Assembly (NCBI GenBank): GCA_910584055.1
Contig: CAJTZS010000055.1
Coordinates: 1-22,786, forward strand
DNA from: an uncultured Muribaculaceae bacterium
GTDB lineage: Bacteria > Bacteroidota > Bacteroidia > Bacteroidales > Muribaculaceae
Length of the DNA: 22,786 nucleotides
Reading direction: 5' to 3'
Part shown: positions 1 through 7,967 of the stretch, piece by piece
How positions within the stretch are numbered: position 1 is the first letter of the stretch
How the letters are laid out: each line of letters starts with the position of its first letter
The notes under the pieces: generated by a model
The model's database searches: none
The model's input: the letters and a program-made list of their open reading frames with translations, nothing else
Told to the model about the DNA's origin: nothing
Made by a program: the position numbers and the translations under genes

Positions 1-79
1 AACTGGAGATTTCTGCATCGTGCTTAACATCTAACTTTATTTAATCTCTATTATTGAACACTAATAAAAAACCTAATTA

Positions 80-802
80 ATGAAATTAAAAAATTTGTAT
101 TTAATGGGACTCGCGTTAGCTGCCGCTACCGCTTTTCAGTCCTGCTCTTCAGACGACGACTCCTCTTTGAACTCCTACACTGCCCTTGTGACAGTTGTGC
201 CGGTATCGGAAAACAGTTTTGAGATGAACCTTACCAGTTCTGTCAAACTCATTCCTTCAAACATTAAAGCTTCCCCATTCAAGGATAAAGAAGTAAGGGC
301 TCTCGTAAACTATACTTATGATGACGAAACCGAATCCTCTTTGCGCAATGTCACCATCAACTGGATGGACAGCATCCGCACCAAATTGCCAGTATTAGAC
401 AAGGGGGAAGGAAACGATGACCTTTATGGCAAAGATTGCATAGAGATCGTGAAAGACTGGGTAACCATCGCCGAGGACGGATATCTGACACTGAGAGTAA
501 GAACCAAATGGGGTTCACCCGGAGTAAAACATGAATTGAACCTCCTCGCGGGCGGGAATCCTGATGATCCATATGAATTCGAGCTGCGACACAATGCAAA
601 AGGTGATATTTATGGAGAGACAGGTGATGCCCTGATTGCATTCAACCTCAATTCTATAATCGACACTGACGAACCCACGGTCAAGATTAAAATAAAATGG
701 AATTCTTTCAGCGGGCCGAAAGACACCGAATTTGACCTTGAAATGCGCAACAGCGCAATCAATGACGCACAGGCCATCAGATATTCCGGCAGCGTCGAAT
801 GA
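80..802 (+). CDS. NigD-like surface lipoprotein
   Basis: This 240-residue protein starts with a lipoprotein signal peptide: a basic start, a hydrophobic stretch, and a lipobox ending at Cys22 (FQSC). The residues after the cysteine (SSDDD) resemble the acidic lipoprotein export signal that sends Bacteroidota lipoproteins to the cell surface, so a surface location is inferred. The mature part is beta-rich. It carries blocks I associate with the NigD family: DGYLTLRVRTKWG at about residues 133-145 and PYEFELRHNAKGD at about 164-176. The biochemical role of NigD proteins is not settled. The gene sits 140 bp upstream of an ECF sigma factor and a membrane-spanning anti-sigma candidate and may belong to their regulon. 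A weak -7-like box (TAACTTTA, 32-39) precedes it. The family call is fairly confident; the function is unknown. Confidence 0.8.
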   Translation: MKLKNLYLMGLALAAATAFQSCSSDDDSSLNSYTALVTVVPVSENSFEMNLTSSVKLIPSNIKASPFKDKEVRALVNYTYDDETESSLRNVTINWMDSIRTKLPVLDKGEGNDDLYGKDCIEIVKDWVTIAEDGYLTLRVRTKWGSPGVKHELNLLAGGNPDDPYEFELRHNAKGDIYGETGDALIAFNLNSIIDTDEPTVKIKIKWNSFSGPKDTEFDLEMRNSAINDAQAIRYSGSVE

Positions 803-847
803 CACCGTCAACACAGAATAGGACCTGACATATCTTTAGTTTCAATT

Positions 848-883
848 GCAATGCGCCGGAATTAATAAAATCCGGCACATTGC
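848..883 (+). terminator. Stem-loop between nigD-like and sigma genes
   Basis: A 13-bp stem with one mismatch (GCAATGCGCCGGA at 848-860 pairs with 871-883) encloses an AT-rich 10-nt loop. It lies 45 bp after the lipoprotein stop. No clear T-run follows on either strand, so it may be a weak or factor-assisted terminator or an mRNA end-stabilising hairpin. It suggests that the lipoprotein and the sigma gene are separate transcripts or differently expressed. Confidence 0.4.
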
Positions 884-942
884 CGTTGTATAAGTGACGG
901 TCAGCGCTATCAGCTTAGAAATTACACCATCTTCAAATATCC

Positions 943-1515
943 ATGAATTCATATAGCGAAGAAATACGCGAAGAGGATTTTGCCGCATTGATACGGCAGA
1001 ATAATCATGCCGCTATGAAAGCGCTGTATGACAAATATGTCAGATATCTTGCAGCTATTTGTTCCCGTTACCTGAACAATGACGAGGACGTGAGAGATGT
1101 ACTGCAGGAATCGTTTATAAAAATATTCTCATCAATTGGAAATTTTGTTTACCATGGAAAGGGATCTATGAAGAATTGGCTTGCAAAAATTACCGTAAAC
1201 GAAACGCTCAGATTCATAAAAATTAACGGAAGGCTTGAGTTCGTACCTATAGATAACGAGAACCAGGATATTGAAAACGAAGAACCGGAAATCGACAGTA
1301 TTCCCCTGTCAGCAATACAGAACATGATACGAGAACTCCCTTCAGGATACCGCACAATTTTCAATCTATATGTTTTCGAAGAAAAATCCCATAAGGAGAT
1401 TGCATCTATCCTCAACATAAAAGAAAGCACTTCCGCCTCGCAGCTGCACCGGGCAAAGGCCATTCTGGCTGACAAAATCAGAAAATTCCAACTTCTAAAC
1501 GACTTCACAAGATGA
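943..1515 (+). CDS. ECF RNA polymerase sigma factor (ECF21/Das-like candidate)
   Basis: This is a 190-residue sigma-70 family factor with only regions 2 and 4, the ECF architecture. Region 2 spans about residues 14-95 and includes the DVRDVLQESFIKIF helix and the GSMKNWLAKITVNETLRF block. Region 4 spans about 123-178 and includes ELPSGYRTIFNLYVFEEKSHKEIA, whose helix-turn-helix would contact the -35 element. An acidic linker (about 104-119) joins them. The stop TGA overlaps the ATG of the next gene (ATGA), so the two are translationally coupled. The neighbour is a single-helix plus beta-barrel protein, so this sigma is probably held inactive at the membrane by it. Assignment to ECF21, the group of the B. 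thetaiotaomicron Das1 factor, is inferred from the partner and was not computed. No convincing promoter is visible in the 140-bp gap upstream. Confidence 0.9.
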   Translation: MNSYSEEIREEDFAALIRQNNHAAMKALYDKYVRYLAAICSRYLNNDEDVRDVLQESFIKIFSSIGNFVYHGKGSMKNWLAKITVNETLRFIKINGRLEFVPIDNENQDIENEEPEIDSIPLSAIQNMIRELPSGYRTIFNLYVFEEKSHKEIASILNIKESTSASQLHRAKAILADKIRKFQLLNDFTR

Positions 1516-2765
1516 AAGATAAATGGCTCAAGGATTTACACGACAAGATGGCCGACTATGAACAGGAAGCCCCCGACATGCTATGGGAAAATATCGAGAG
1601 CAAACTGATCCGGGAAGCCACTGTGAAGAAAGAGCATAGTTGGTTCCGCTCCTGGAGAATACAGACAGCGGCAGCCATACTGTTGCTACTTGCCTCCGCC
1701 TCCGCAATCTTCCTAATCAACAACCATGATTTGAACATGCCGGATAAATCGGGCATTGCCGACTCATCTGCTGCACATAAAGAATCCTCTTCTGTCAATA
1801 AAAACGAGGGACACGCCTCTTTTAAAGACAACAAACACGAAGGGCAGTCAACGCCATGCACAAAAAAACTTATCTTATCAACGGCAGCTAAAACAATTAT
1901 AGACAAAATTCCAACCGACACAATTATTAATCACCCTTCTGTCCCGTCCTCAAAGACGGTGCCGCAAGAAAGCTCCGAAACAAAAGAGACATCACCCCTC
2001 ACCCCTATCGAATACTCTGAAAGATACCATAACAACATTGCCGACAACACCTCCCTGAATACACCACGTATCAACACCCACAGGAAGCGTTTTTCCTTGG
2101 GAATATTCGCATCCTCGATGCCCGACCATTCATCGGCAACGACCTCGACCACCCCATTTGCGGCCAGCCTCGGGGCTGACAATGCCAATTGGGTTGACGA
2201 TACCGAACTCGGAATTATGCTTTTCAACAAAGGGAAGAACACAAAACGCAATGTACGCCATAACCTTCCCTTCCGCGCAGGCATAACTTTTGCCTATAGG
2301 ATCAACAACAATATAAGTATTGAAAGCGGGGTGTCATATTCCTTGTTGAGCTCGGATTTCACTGAAGGATCCGATAAAAACTTCATTGAAACACACCAGA
2401 CACTTCATTATATCGGCATACCAATAAATGTCAGATATAATTTCCTAAGCTGGAACAAACTTGATTTCTATGGCAGTGCGGGTGTCATCGCCGAGCAATG
2501 CATTGCCGCAAAGCAAAATACCGATTATATAATTGACAATCGTATCGAAAAATCCGGAACTGAAAATATCGGCGAAAAACCACTCCAGTTTTCCGCCGAT
2601 ATTGCAGCAGGCATCCAGTTCAATGCCACATCATTGATAGGAATATATATTGAGCCTGGTTTAGCTTACCATTTCAAAAAACGTTCCGAACTGCAGACCA
2701 TATATAAAGACAGGCCTTTCGATTTCAATCTCAATATCGGATTACGGTTCACGTTCGGCAATTAA
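1512..2765 (+). CDS. Dual membrane-spanning anti-sigma factor candidate (Dma-like) with C-terminal outer-membrane beta-barrel
   Basis: This 417-residue protein has a charged N-terminus (about 1-48, cytoplasmic) and one hydrophobic helix at about 51-69. A Ser/Thr/Lys-rich low-complexity stretch of about 120 residues follows (about 70-190). The C-terminal part (about 192-417) has alternating beta strands typical of the outer-membrane beta-barrel family (PF13568-like), for example FRAGITFAYRINNNISIESG and a final strand ending NLNIGLRFTFGN. There is no cleavable signal peptide. If the helix lies in the inner membrane and the barrel in the outer membrane, the linker must cross the periplasm. That is the layout reported for Dma1 of B. 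thetaiotaomicron, which controls an ECF21 sigma factor and vesicle production. The overlap with the sigma gene supports a sigma/anti-sigma pair. The N-terminus lacks an obvious zinc-finger HxxxCxxC motif, so the sigma-binding role is inferred from context. Confidence 0.75.
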   Translation: MKDKWLKDLHDKMADYEQEAPDMLWENIESKLIREATVKKEHSWFRSWRIQTAAAILLLLASASAIFLINNHDLNMPDKSGIADSSAAHKESSSVNKNEGHASFKDNKHEGQSTPCTKKLILSTAAKTIIDKIPTDTIINHPSVPSSKTVPQESSETKETSPLTPIEYSERYHNNIADNTSLNTPRINTHRKRFSLGIFASSMPDHSSATTSTTPFAASLGADNANWVDDTELGIMLFNKGKNTKRNVRHNLPFRAGITFAYRINNNISIESGVSYSLLSSDFTEGSDKNFIETHQTLHYIGIPINVRYNFLSWNKLDFYGSAGVIAEQCIAAKQNTDYIIDNRIEKSGTENIGEKPLQFSADIAAGIQFNATSLIGIYIEPGLAYHFKKRSELQTIYKDRPFDFNLNIGLRFTFGN

Positions 2766-2792
2766 AAGGGTGTTTATTTCCTCGTGTAAGTG

Positions 2793-4937
2793 TCACATCT
2801 TTTTTATGGAGAAGACGCGAGAATTGAGTTTGTTCAGCGTAAATAGAGGAAGGCCTACCGTCATAAGGTATTCTCCGGAATATTCACCCACCTTGCTGTC
2901 ATTGCCATCGGCACGGTCGATCTCTGTTACGGCATAACGCGCCGACGGAACAAGCCCGTTAAGTTTTACATTTGATTCAGCTTTTGAAATCGTCTGGCGA
3001 TAACGCGGATAAATATCGAATGTGAAAAGCACCGCGTCGCCATCTTTCTTGCCCACATACATTGTGGCTGCATGCTCCCCTTCATATGGAGACACGAGTC
3101 TATACTGGTCTCCTTCGAGAATCACCGGCTTCAATGCATTGTAGTTTTTGATGGCCCGGCGACAATAGTCGGCCTCCTCTTCTGTCAGGTCATCGAGTTT
3201 CAGGTCGAAGCCAAGCTTACCCATCATGGCAACATTCGTGCGGAATTTGACCGGAGTCGAACGGTTCCAGGTCGTCACGTGAGCGCAGAGTGTCTTGGCT
3301 GGGAAGATCTGAGAGAATCCCCACTGGATATACAGGCGCTCGATTGGATCGGTATTGTCGCTCGGCCAGAACTCTGTAAAGTATTTGAGTCCCTCATAAT
3401 CGGAACGGCCGCCGCCTCCGGAACACATCATCATCAGCAGGTCAGGATATTTCTTCTGGATTCTTTCAAGGACATTATAGAGTCCGTTGACATAATCCAC
3501 ATAAAGATGGTTCTGATCCATCTTCTCATAATTCGAATATATATTTGTTATCGGGGAGTTGCAGTCCCATTTGAAGAATGCTATGTCCGGATATTTGGTC
3601 ATAAGGCCGTCAACCACACCGAAAACATAGTCCTGCACCTTCGGATTGCTTAGGTCGAGCACAAGCTGGTTACGGAAATAATACTCGTCTCGGTTGGGGA
3701 GGGTTATGACCCAGTCTTTATGCTGCTCATACAGCTCACTCTTGGGATTCACCATTTCCGGTTCGATCCAGAGTCCGAATTTAACACCGTTTTTCTTGGC
3801 AGCTGCCGTGAGGGCGCCGATTCCGTTGGGAAGCTTGTTCTTTGTCTCGTCCCAGTCGCCGAGTCCCTGCGTGTCGCTATGACGCGGATATTTATTGCCG
3901 AACCAGCCGTCATCGAGAAGGAACATGTCAACACCAAGATCTTTGGCCTCACCGATAAGCTTTATAAGCTTATCCTCGTCAAAATCAAAATATGTCGCCT
4001 CCCAGTTATTGAGCAGTGTCATTCGCGTGTCATTACCCTTGTAGAGCTGATGGTCACGTGCCCAGTCATGGAAATTACGGCTGGCTTTGCCTCTACCGGC
4101 ATCAGAAAGGGTGAAAATGAATTCAGGGGTGGTGAATGTCTCTCCCTTTCCGAGTTTGCGGCGGGACGCATAAGGATTTATACCGGAAATCACCCGCAAC
4201 TCACCTTTGTGGTCCACCTCGAAAGTGAAACGGTAGTTGCCGGTCCAGCCCAATGTGCCGACAAGAAGATTCCCGGAGTTCTCAGCAGCGGGAGAGTCTA
4301 TGCCCAGCTGGAAGAATGGAGAACAGAACATATTGGCACGCGCGCCGAGTTTCGTGTCGAGTTGCTTGCGGCCATATTCAAGTTTTGTCTCCTTGGCATT
4401 CGCTTCAGAGGCCCAGTCTCCGTTAAACTGGGTCAAATAATAGTCACCGTTGTCGAAATGCAGCATGGACGATGCATATTTCTCAAGCTCGATAGGCTTC
4501 TTCTCACCATTGGTGACAGTCGTATAAGTCTTGATTATATCATGTTCGGGATATGCGATGAAATACACATCCACCATATCTCCATATGCCTTGTCGGTCA
4601 TCGATATCACAGTCTGCTTCGCTCCGTCAGCAAGAGTCGAGGTCTTATGGCCGGTGTATGTCAGCAGGGTGGAAGGATTTCCGTCGGCATGCACGATATG
4701 CAGCGCTGGTTCATAATAATCTTCCATACCGCTCGTAATATAGATTTCCGGACCGTTTGGAATCGCCGCATAATCCGCAGGATTTGCAAGCTTCTTGCCG
4801 AAATATTTCTGGTAGACGCGGCCATTGTCCGCCACATTGTAGACAAGCGCATTGCTGTCGGTTGAAATCACGATATCCTCGGCCTGCGCGGAGATTGCAG
4901 CCAAAGACAATAGGAATACAAATTTTTTGAGTTTCAT
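2793..4937 (-). CDS. GH36 alpha-galactosidase (melibiase), secreted
   Basis: This 714-residue enzyme should remove alpha-1,6-galactose from galactomannan or raffinose-type oligosaccharides. A signal peptide (about 1-19, cut after ISAQA) points to the periplasm or beyond. The N-terminal beta-sandwich spans about 20-280 and the TIM barrel about 290-620, with a C-terminal beta domain to the end. Visible family motifs are FLLDDGWFG, GLWIEPEMVNP, the nucleophile block FFKWDCN (Asp458) and the acid/base block WPSDNTDP (Asp527). The 69-residue spacing between the two acids matches GH36 enzymes, and the length is normal for the family. The gene is convergent with the anti-sigma gene (27 bp between them) and divergent from the beta-mannosidase, suggesting joint action on galactomanno-oligosaccharides. 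A TAATTTTG box at 5016-5023 could drive it. Confidence 0.93.
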   Translation of the reverse strand: MKLKKFVFLLSLAAISAQAEDIVISTDSNALVYNVADNGRVYQKYFGKKLANPADYAAIPNGPEIYITSGMEDYYEPALHIVHADGNPSTLLTYTGHKTSTLADGAKQTVISMTDKAYGDMVDVYFIAYPEHDIIKTYTTVTNGEKKPIELEKYASSMLHFDNGDYYLTQFNGDWASEANAKETKLEYGRKQLDTKLGARANMFCSPFFQLGIDSPAAENSGNLLVGTLGWTGNYRFTFEVDHKGELRVISGINPYASRRKLGKGETFTTPEFIFTLSDAGRGKASRNFHDWARDHQLYKGNDTRMTLLNNWEATYFDFDEDKLIKLIGEAKDLGVDMFLLDDGWFGNKYPRHSDTQGLGDWDETKNKLPNGIGALTAAAKKNGVKFGLWIEPEMVNPKSELYEQHKDWVITLPNRDEYYFRNQLVLDLSNPKVQDYVFGVVDGLMTKYPDIAFFKWDCNSPITNIYSNYEKMDQNHLYVDYVNGLYNVLERIQKKYPDLLMMMCSGGGGRSDYEGLKYFTEFWPSDNTDPIERLYIQWGFSQIFPAKTLCAHVTTWNRSTPVKFRTNVAMMGKLGFDLKLDDLTEEEADYCRRAIKNYNALKPVILEGDQYRLVSPYEGEHAATMYVGKKDGDAVLFTFDIYPRYRQTISKAESNVKLNGLVPSARYAVTEIDRADGNDSKVGEYSGEYLMTVGLPLFTLNKLNSRVFSIKKM

Positions 4938-5015
4938 GAGTTATTTTGTGTATCAATTTTTACTGAATGCAGAAGATACGGAAGATTGTCGTCACCTCTG
5001 TCGCTTTGTATGCCA

Positions 5016-5023
5016 CAAAATTA
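5016..5023 (-). promoter_or_regulatory. Putative -7 box for the alpha-galactosidase gene
   Basis: On the minus strand this reads TAATTTTG, a perfect TAnnTTTG match to the Bacteroides sigma-ABfr -7 consensus. It would give a leader of roughly 70 nt before the ATG at 4937. I do not see a good TTTG -33 box at the usual 19-21 nt spacing, so it is a candidate only. Confidence 0.4.
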
Positions 5024-5185
5024 AAAAAATATTCATTCCCCATTGTTGAAAAATCAAGCCAAAAATTGCAACATATACACATTCCTCAACTGCAAACACC
5101 TACATTTCATACATATCCCTCCTGCCATGATTTATTTCTTATACTTTTTGAAGCATTCATTTATGAGGTTAAGCATCCATTGGAT

Positions 5186-5193
5186 TAATTTTG
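5186..5193 (+). promoter_or_regulatory. Putative -7 box for the beta-mannosidase gene
   Basis: This is TAATTTTG, a perfect TAnnTTTG match, 47 bp before the chosen ATG at 5241. It lies downstream of earlier in-frame ATGs, so a transcript starting near 5200 could only use the 5241 start. A -33 TTTG at normal spacing is not evident. Confidence 0.45.
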
Positions 5194-5208
5194 CAGATAT
5201 AAACAGGA

Positions 5209-5224
5209 AGCTGCCCATGCAGCT
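5209..5224 (+). other. Hairpin in the beta-mannosidase leader
   Basis: AGCTGC (5209-5214) and GCAGCT (5219-5224) form a perfect 6-bp stem with a CCAT loop. It ends 16 nt before the start codon. It could influence translation initiation or mRNA stability, but it is short and may be incidental. Confidence 0.3.
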
Positions 5225-5240
5225 CCTTAACCTAAAAATC

Positions 5241-7871
5241 ATGAAAAATATAAAACGAAATCTGTTATTATTTCTGGCAGCGGCAGGATGCTTTGCAGCT
5301 AATGCTACGGTAAACTGCCGCACGCTCCACGACAACTGGCGGTTCCGTCAGGGCAGGGCTGACATCTGGTATCCGGCAACAGTGCCGGGCACGGTTCACA
5401 CCGATCTTATGGCCAACGAAATTATCGAAGACCCTTTCTTCCGCCTCAATGAGAGGGGCGTGCAATGGGTAGACAAGGAAGACTGGATGTACGAGACCAC
5501 ATTCAAAGTCTCCCCCTCCGAGACTGAGGCAGAAAACCAACAGATAGTATTCAAGGGACTCGACACCTATGCGGATGTTTATCTGAATCACGAATGCATA
5601 CTCAATGCAAACAACATGCACCGCACATGGACATGCGACGTGAAGGGGAAACTGAAAGAGGGCGACAACCTGCTGGAGATTTACTTCCATTCCCCCATAA
5701 AGGTAGACCTTCCCAAATATGACAAGTTCGATTACACATTCAACACAGGCCCGGATCAATCGCAAAACGGCGGCATCTTCAACAAAACGCTGAGTATTTT
5801 TGCACGCAAGGCCGGATATCATTATGGTTGGGACTGGGGTCCGCGGCTCGTGACTTCAGGAATCTGGCGCGACATCGAACTTGTGACATGGGACGGGGTA
5901 AAAATTGACAATGTGCAATATATCCAGAAAGATGTCAATGCTTCACGTGCCAACCTGTCCACTATTGTCCGTGTAAACTCCGACAATGCTATTGATAATG
6001 CAATAGTATCCATCTCTGCCGACGGCAAGGCTGTGGCTTCGAAAAAGACATCGCTCAAGAAGGGATTGAACACTATAGCACTTGACTATACGGTGAAGAA
6101 ACCGCATCTCTGGTGGAGCAACGGACTTGGCGAGCCATATCTGTATGATTTCAAGACAACTGTCAAAGCAGGCGACGACGAGGTCGCCCGGAACGATGCA
6201 ATCGGACTCCGCTCCCTCAAGCTCATCCACGAACCTGACCAATACGGTCATTCCCTCTACTTCGAGCTAAACGGCAAACCTGTATTCATGAAAGGTGTGG
6301 ACATGGTGCCGCTCGACAATTTCCTTCCCCGCATCACAAAAGAGAAATACGAGAAACACGTTCTCGATGCCAAGAATGTAAACATGAATATGATACGTGT
6401 ATGGGGAGGCGGAGTATACGAAGATGACTATTTCTATGAACTATGCGACCGCAACGGCATTCTCGTGTGGCAGGATTTCATGTTCGCCTGCTCCACATAT
6501 CCTGCTGATGAGGAATTTCTCGCCAACATCCGTCAGGAAGCGACCGACAACGTGGAGCGGCTGCGCAACCACTGTTCGATTGCACTCTGGTGTGGGAACA
6601 ACGAGTGTCAGGACGTGTATTACGGATGGGGAAACCGCTATAACTACTATAAAGAGAAAGGTGTTGAAGAACTCACGACGAAACAGTTCAAAGATATATA
6701 TTTCCGCACCCTCCCCGAAGTTGTGGAAGAATATGGAGGAGGAATCTCATACCGTCCTTCGTCACCGTATGCATTCGAAGACACTCCGAGCGACGGCATA
6801 AACGGCGACGCCCATTACTGGGGAGTATGGCACGGGCGCGATTCCATAGGCCACTACAATGTTGAGAAAGCGCGTTTCTTCTCTGAATATGGATTCCAGT
6901 CTTTCCCGGAATTCGAATCCGTGAAGATATATGCTCCGCAAGAGCGCGACTGGGATATAAATTCAGAGGTGATGATGGCTCATCAGCGCGCAGGCTCATA
7001 TGCCAACAACCTTATACGCGAATATATGAATCAGGAATTCCGCACGCCAAAAGATTTCCCCACCTTCCTCTATGTCGGCTCTGTACTCCAAGGTGATGCA
7101 ATAAAGACAGCCATAGAGTCGCACCGCCGTAACATGCCTTACTGCATGGGTACGCTCGTATGGCAGCACAACGACTGCTGGCCTGTGGCTTCGTGGGCGG
7201 GGCGAGACTGGTATGGCCGATGGAAAGCTCAACAGTATTATTCCAAAGCGGCTTACGATGACATCCTTGTTTCACCGGTAGTGATGGGAGACACACTGAG
7301 CGTCAACATCGTTACCGACCGTCGCACTCCGGCCAAGGGCACATTCACACTCACAGCCATGACTCTCGACGGCAAACAGGTATTCGCAAAGAAGATTGCC
7401 TACACGGCAAAACCCCTGACATCTAAAACAGTCTTTACCGATAACGTGGCTAATCTGCTCAACGGACACAAACGCGGGGATATAATCTTCCATACTGAAT
7501 TCAATACAGATGGCAAAATATATGAGAATATCGGCTTCTCAACCAAACAGAAATATATGAATTACACCGCTCCGGAATATAAGGTTGAGATTGACAAAGC
7601 CGACGACGGCTATGATGTCAGCATAGGCTCGGACGTATTCGCGCGCGGAGTGTTCCTTTCACTCGACGGGATAAACAACTTCTTCTCCGACAACTATTTT
7701 AACGTCATGCCCGGCAAGTCACGCAAGATTCATGTTTCCACGCCCCTCTCGGAATCAGACTTCCGCAAGCAACTGAAAGTCATATCAATGGGAGATGTTC
7801 ATGCAGCCGGTGCGGAATCTTCCGACACCAGCCTTGAAAGTGTTGAATACAGGCCTCTGGGAGGAAATTAG
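5241..7871 (+). CDS. GH2 exo-beta-mannosidase, exported
   Basis: This 876-residue enzyme should release mannose from the non-reducing end of beta-1,4-manno-oligosaccharides. I chose the ATG at 5241 because a clear signal peptide follows (MKNIKRNLLLFLAAAGCFA, likely cut after ANA), while the 66 codons upstream look non-coding. The LAAAGC stretch makes lipidation a weaker alternative. The order is an N-terminal sugar-binding sandwich (HDNWRFRQG start), an Ig-like domain, a TIM barrel opening near FMKGVDMVPLDNFLPR (about 349), then C-terminal beta domains. The acid/base is Glu455 in WCGNNE and the nucleophile is Glu549 in FFSEYGFQSFPE. Their spacing of 94 is almost the same as in B. thetaiotaomicron Man2A (462 and 555, from memory). 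WGGGVYEDD and LVWQHNDCWP also fit. It diverges from the alpha-galactosidase gene. Confidence 0.93.
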   Translation: MKNIKRNLLLFLAAAGCFAANATVNCRTLHDNWRFRQGRADIWYPATVPGTVHTDLMANEIIEDPFFRLNERGVQWVDKEDWMYETTFKVSPSETEAENQQIVFKGLDTYADVYLNHECILNANNMHRTWTCDVKGKLKEGDNLLEIYFHSPIKVDLPKYDKFDYTFNTGPDQSQNGGIFNKTLSIFARKAGYHYGWDWGPRLVTSGIWRDIELVTWDGVKIDNVQYIQKDVNASRANLSTIVRVNSDNAIDNAIVSISADGKAVASKKTSLKKGLNTIALDYTVKKPHLWWSNGLGEPYLYDFKTTVKAGDDEVARNDAIGLRSLKLIHEPDQYGHSLYFELNGKPVFMKGVDMVPLDNFLPRITKEKYEKHVLDAKNVNMNMIRVWGGGVYEDDYFYELCDRNGILVWQDFMFACSTYPADEEFLANIRQEATDNVERLRNHCSIALWCGNNECQDVYYGWGNRYNYYKEKGVEELTTKQFKDIYFRTLPEVVEEYGGGISYRPSSPYAFEDTPSDGINGDAHYWGVWHGRDSIGHYNVEKARFFSEYGFQSFPEFESVKIYAPQERDWDINSEVMMAHQRAGSYANNLIREYMNQEFRTPKDFPTFLYVGSVLQGDAIKTAIESHRRNMPYCMGTLVWQHNDCWPVASWAGRDWYGRWKAQQYYSKAAYDDILVSPVVMGDTLSVNIVTDRRTPAKGTFTLTAMTLDGKQVFAKKIAYTAKPLTSKTVFTDNVANLLNGHKRGDIIFHTEFNTDGKIYENIGFSTKQKYMNYTAPEYKVEIDKADDGYDVSIGSDVFARGVFLSLDGINNFFSDNYFNVMPGKSRKIHVSTPLSESDFRKQLKVISMGDVHAAGAESSDTSLESVEYRPLGGN

Positions 7872-7890
7872 AAACAGAATATCAGGAATA

Positions 7891-7932
7891 AAAAACTGCC
7901 ACTTCATTGACTTACATGAAGCGGCAGTTTTT
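7891..7932. terminator. Bidirectional rho-independent terminator
   Basis: AAAAACTGCC at 7891 opens a 17-bp stem with one mismatch (7891-7907 with 7916-7932) around an 8-nt loop. The stem ends in A and T runs, so both strands read as stem plus U-tract. It lies 19 bp after the beta-mannosidase stop and 35 bp after the convergent esterase gene, and would terminate both. Confidence 0.85.
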
Positions 7933-7967
7933 ATATGCGATCATTTACGCCCGTAAAGGGCAACAAT

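Larger units (their letters stand above)
4938..5240. promoter_or_regulatory. Divergent promoter region between alpha-galactosidase and beta-mannosidase genes
   Basis: This 303-bp AT-rich gap holds no gene. The open frame running into it upstream of the mannosidase lacks any protein-like signal, and its later ATG at 5241 opens a proper signal peptide. Each direction has one perfect Bacteroides -7 box (TAnnTTTG), described in the next two entries. A short hairpin sits just upstream of the mannosidase start. I see no operator repeats or riboswitch. Confidence 0.6.

Noticed and set aside
848..883. CRISPR repeat or riboswitch in the gap before the sigma gene
   Set aside because: It is a single simple stem-loop with no repetition and no conserved aptamer pattern.
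3720..4865. A 381-codon open frame on the + strand
   Set aside because: It lies wholly antisense to the alpha-galactosidase gene, whose motifs are unmistakable. Its translation has no domain, no signal peptide and an odd composition, so it is a codon-bias shadow.
5043..5240. N-terminal extension of the beta-mannosidase frame by 66 codons
   Set aside because: The extension is AT-rich and unlike protein, and it precedes a clean signal peptide at 5241. The best promoter box (5186-5193) lies inside it.
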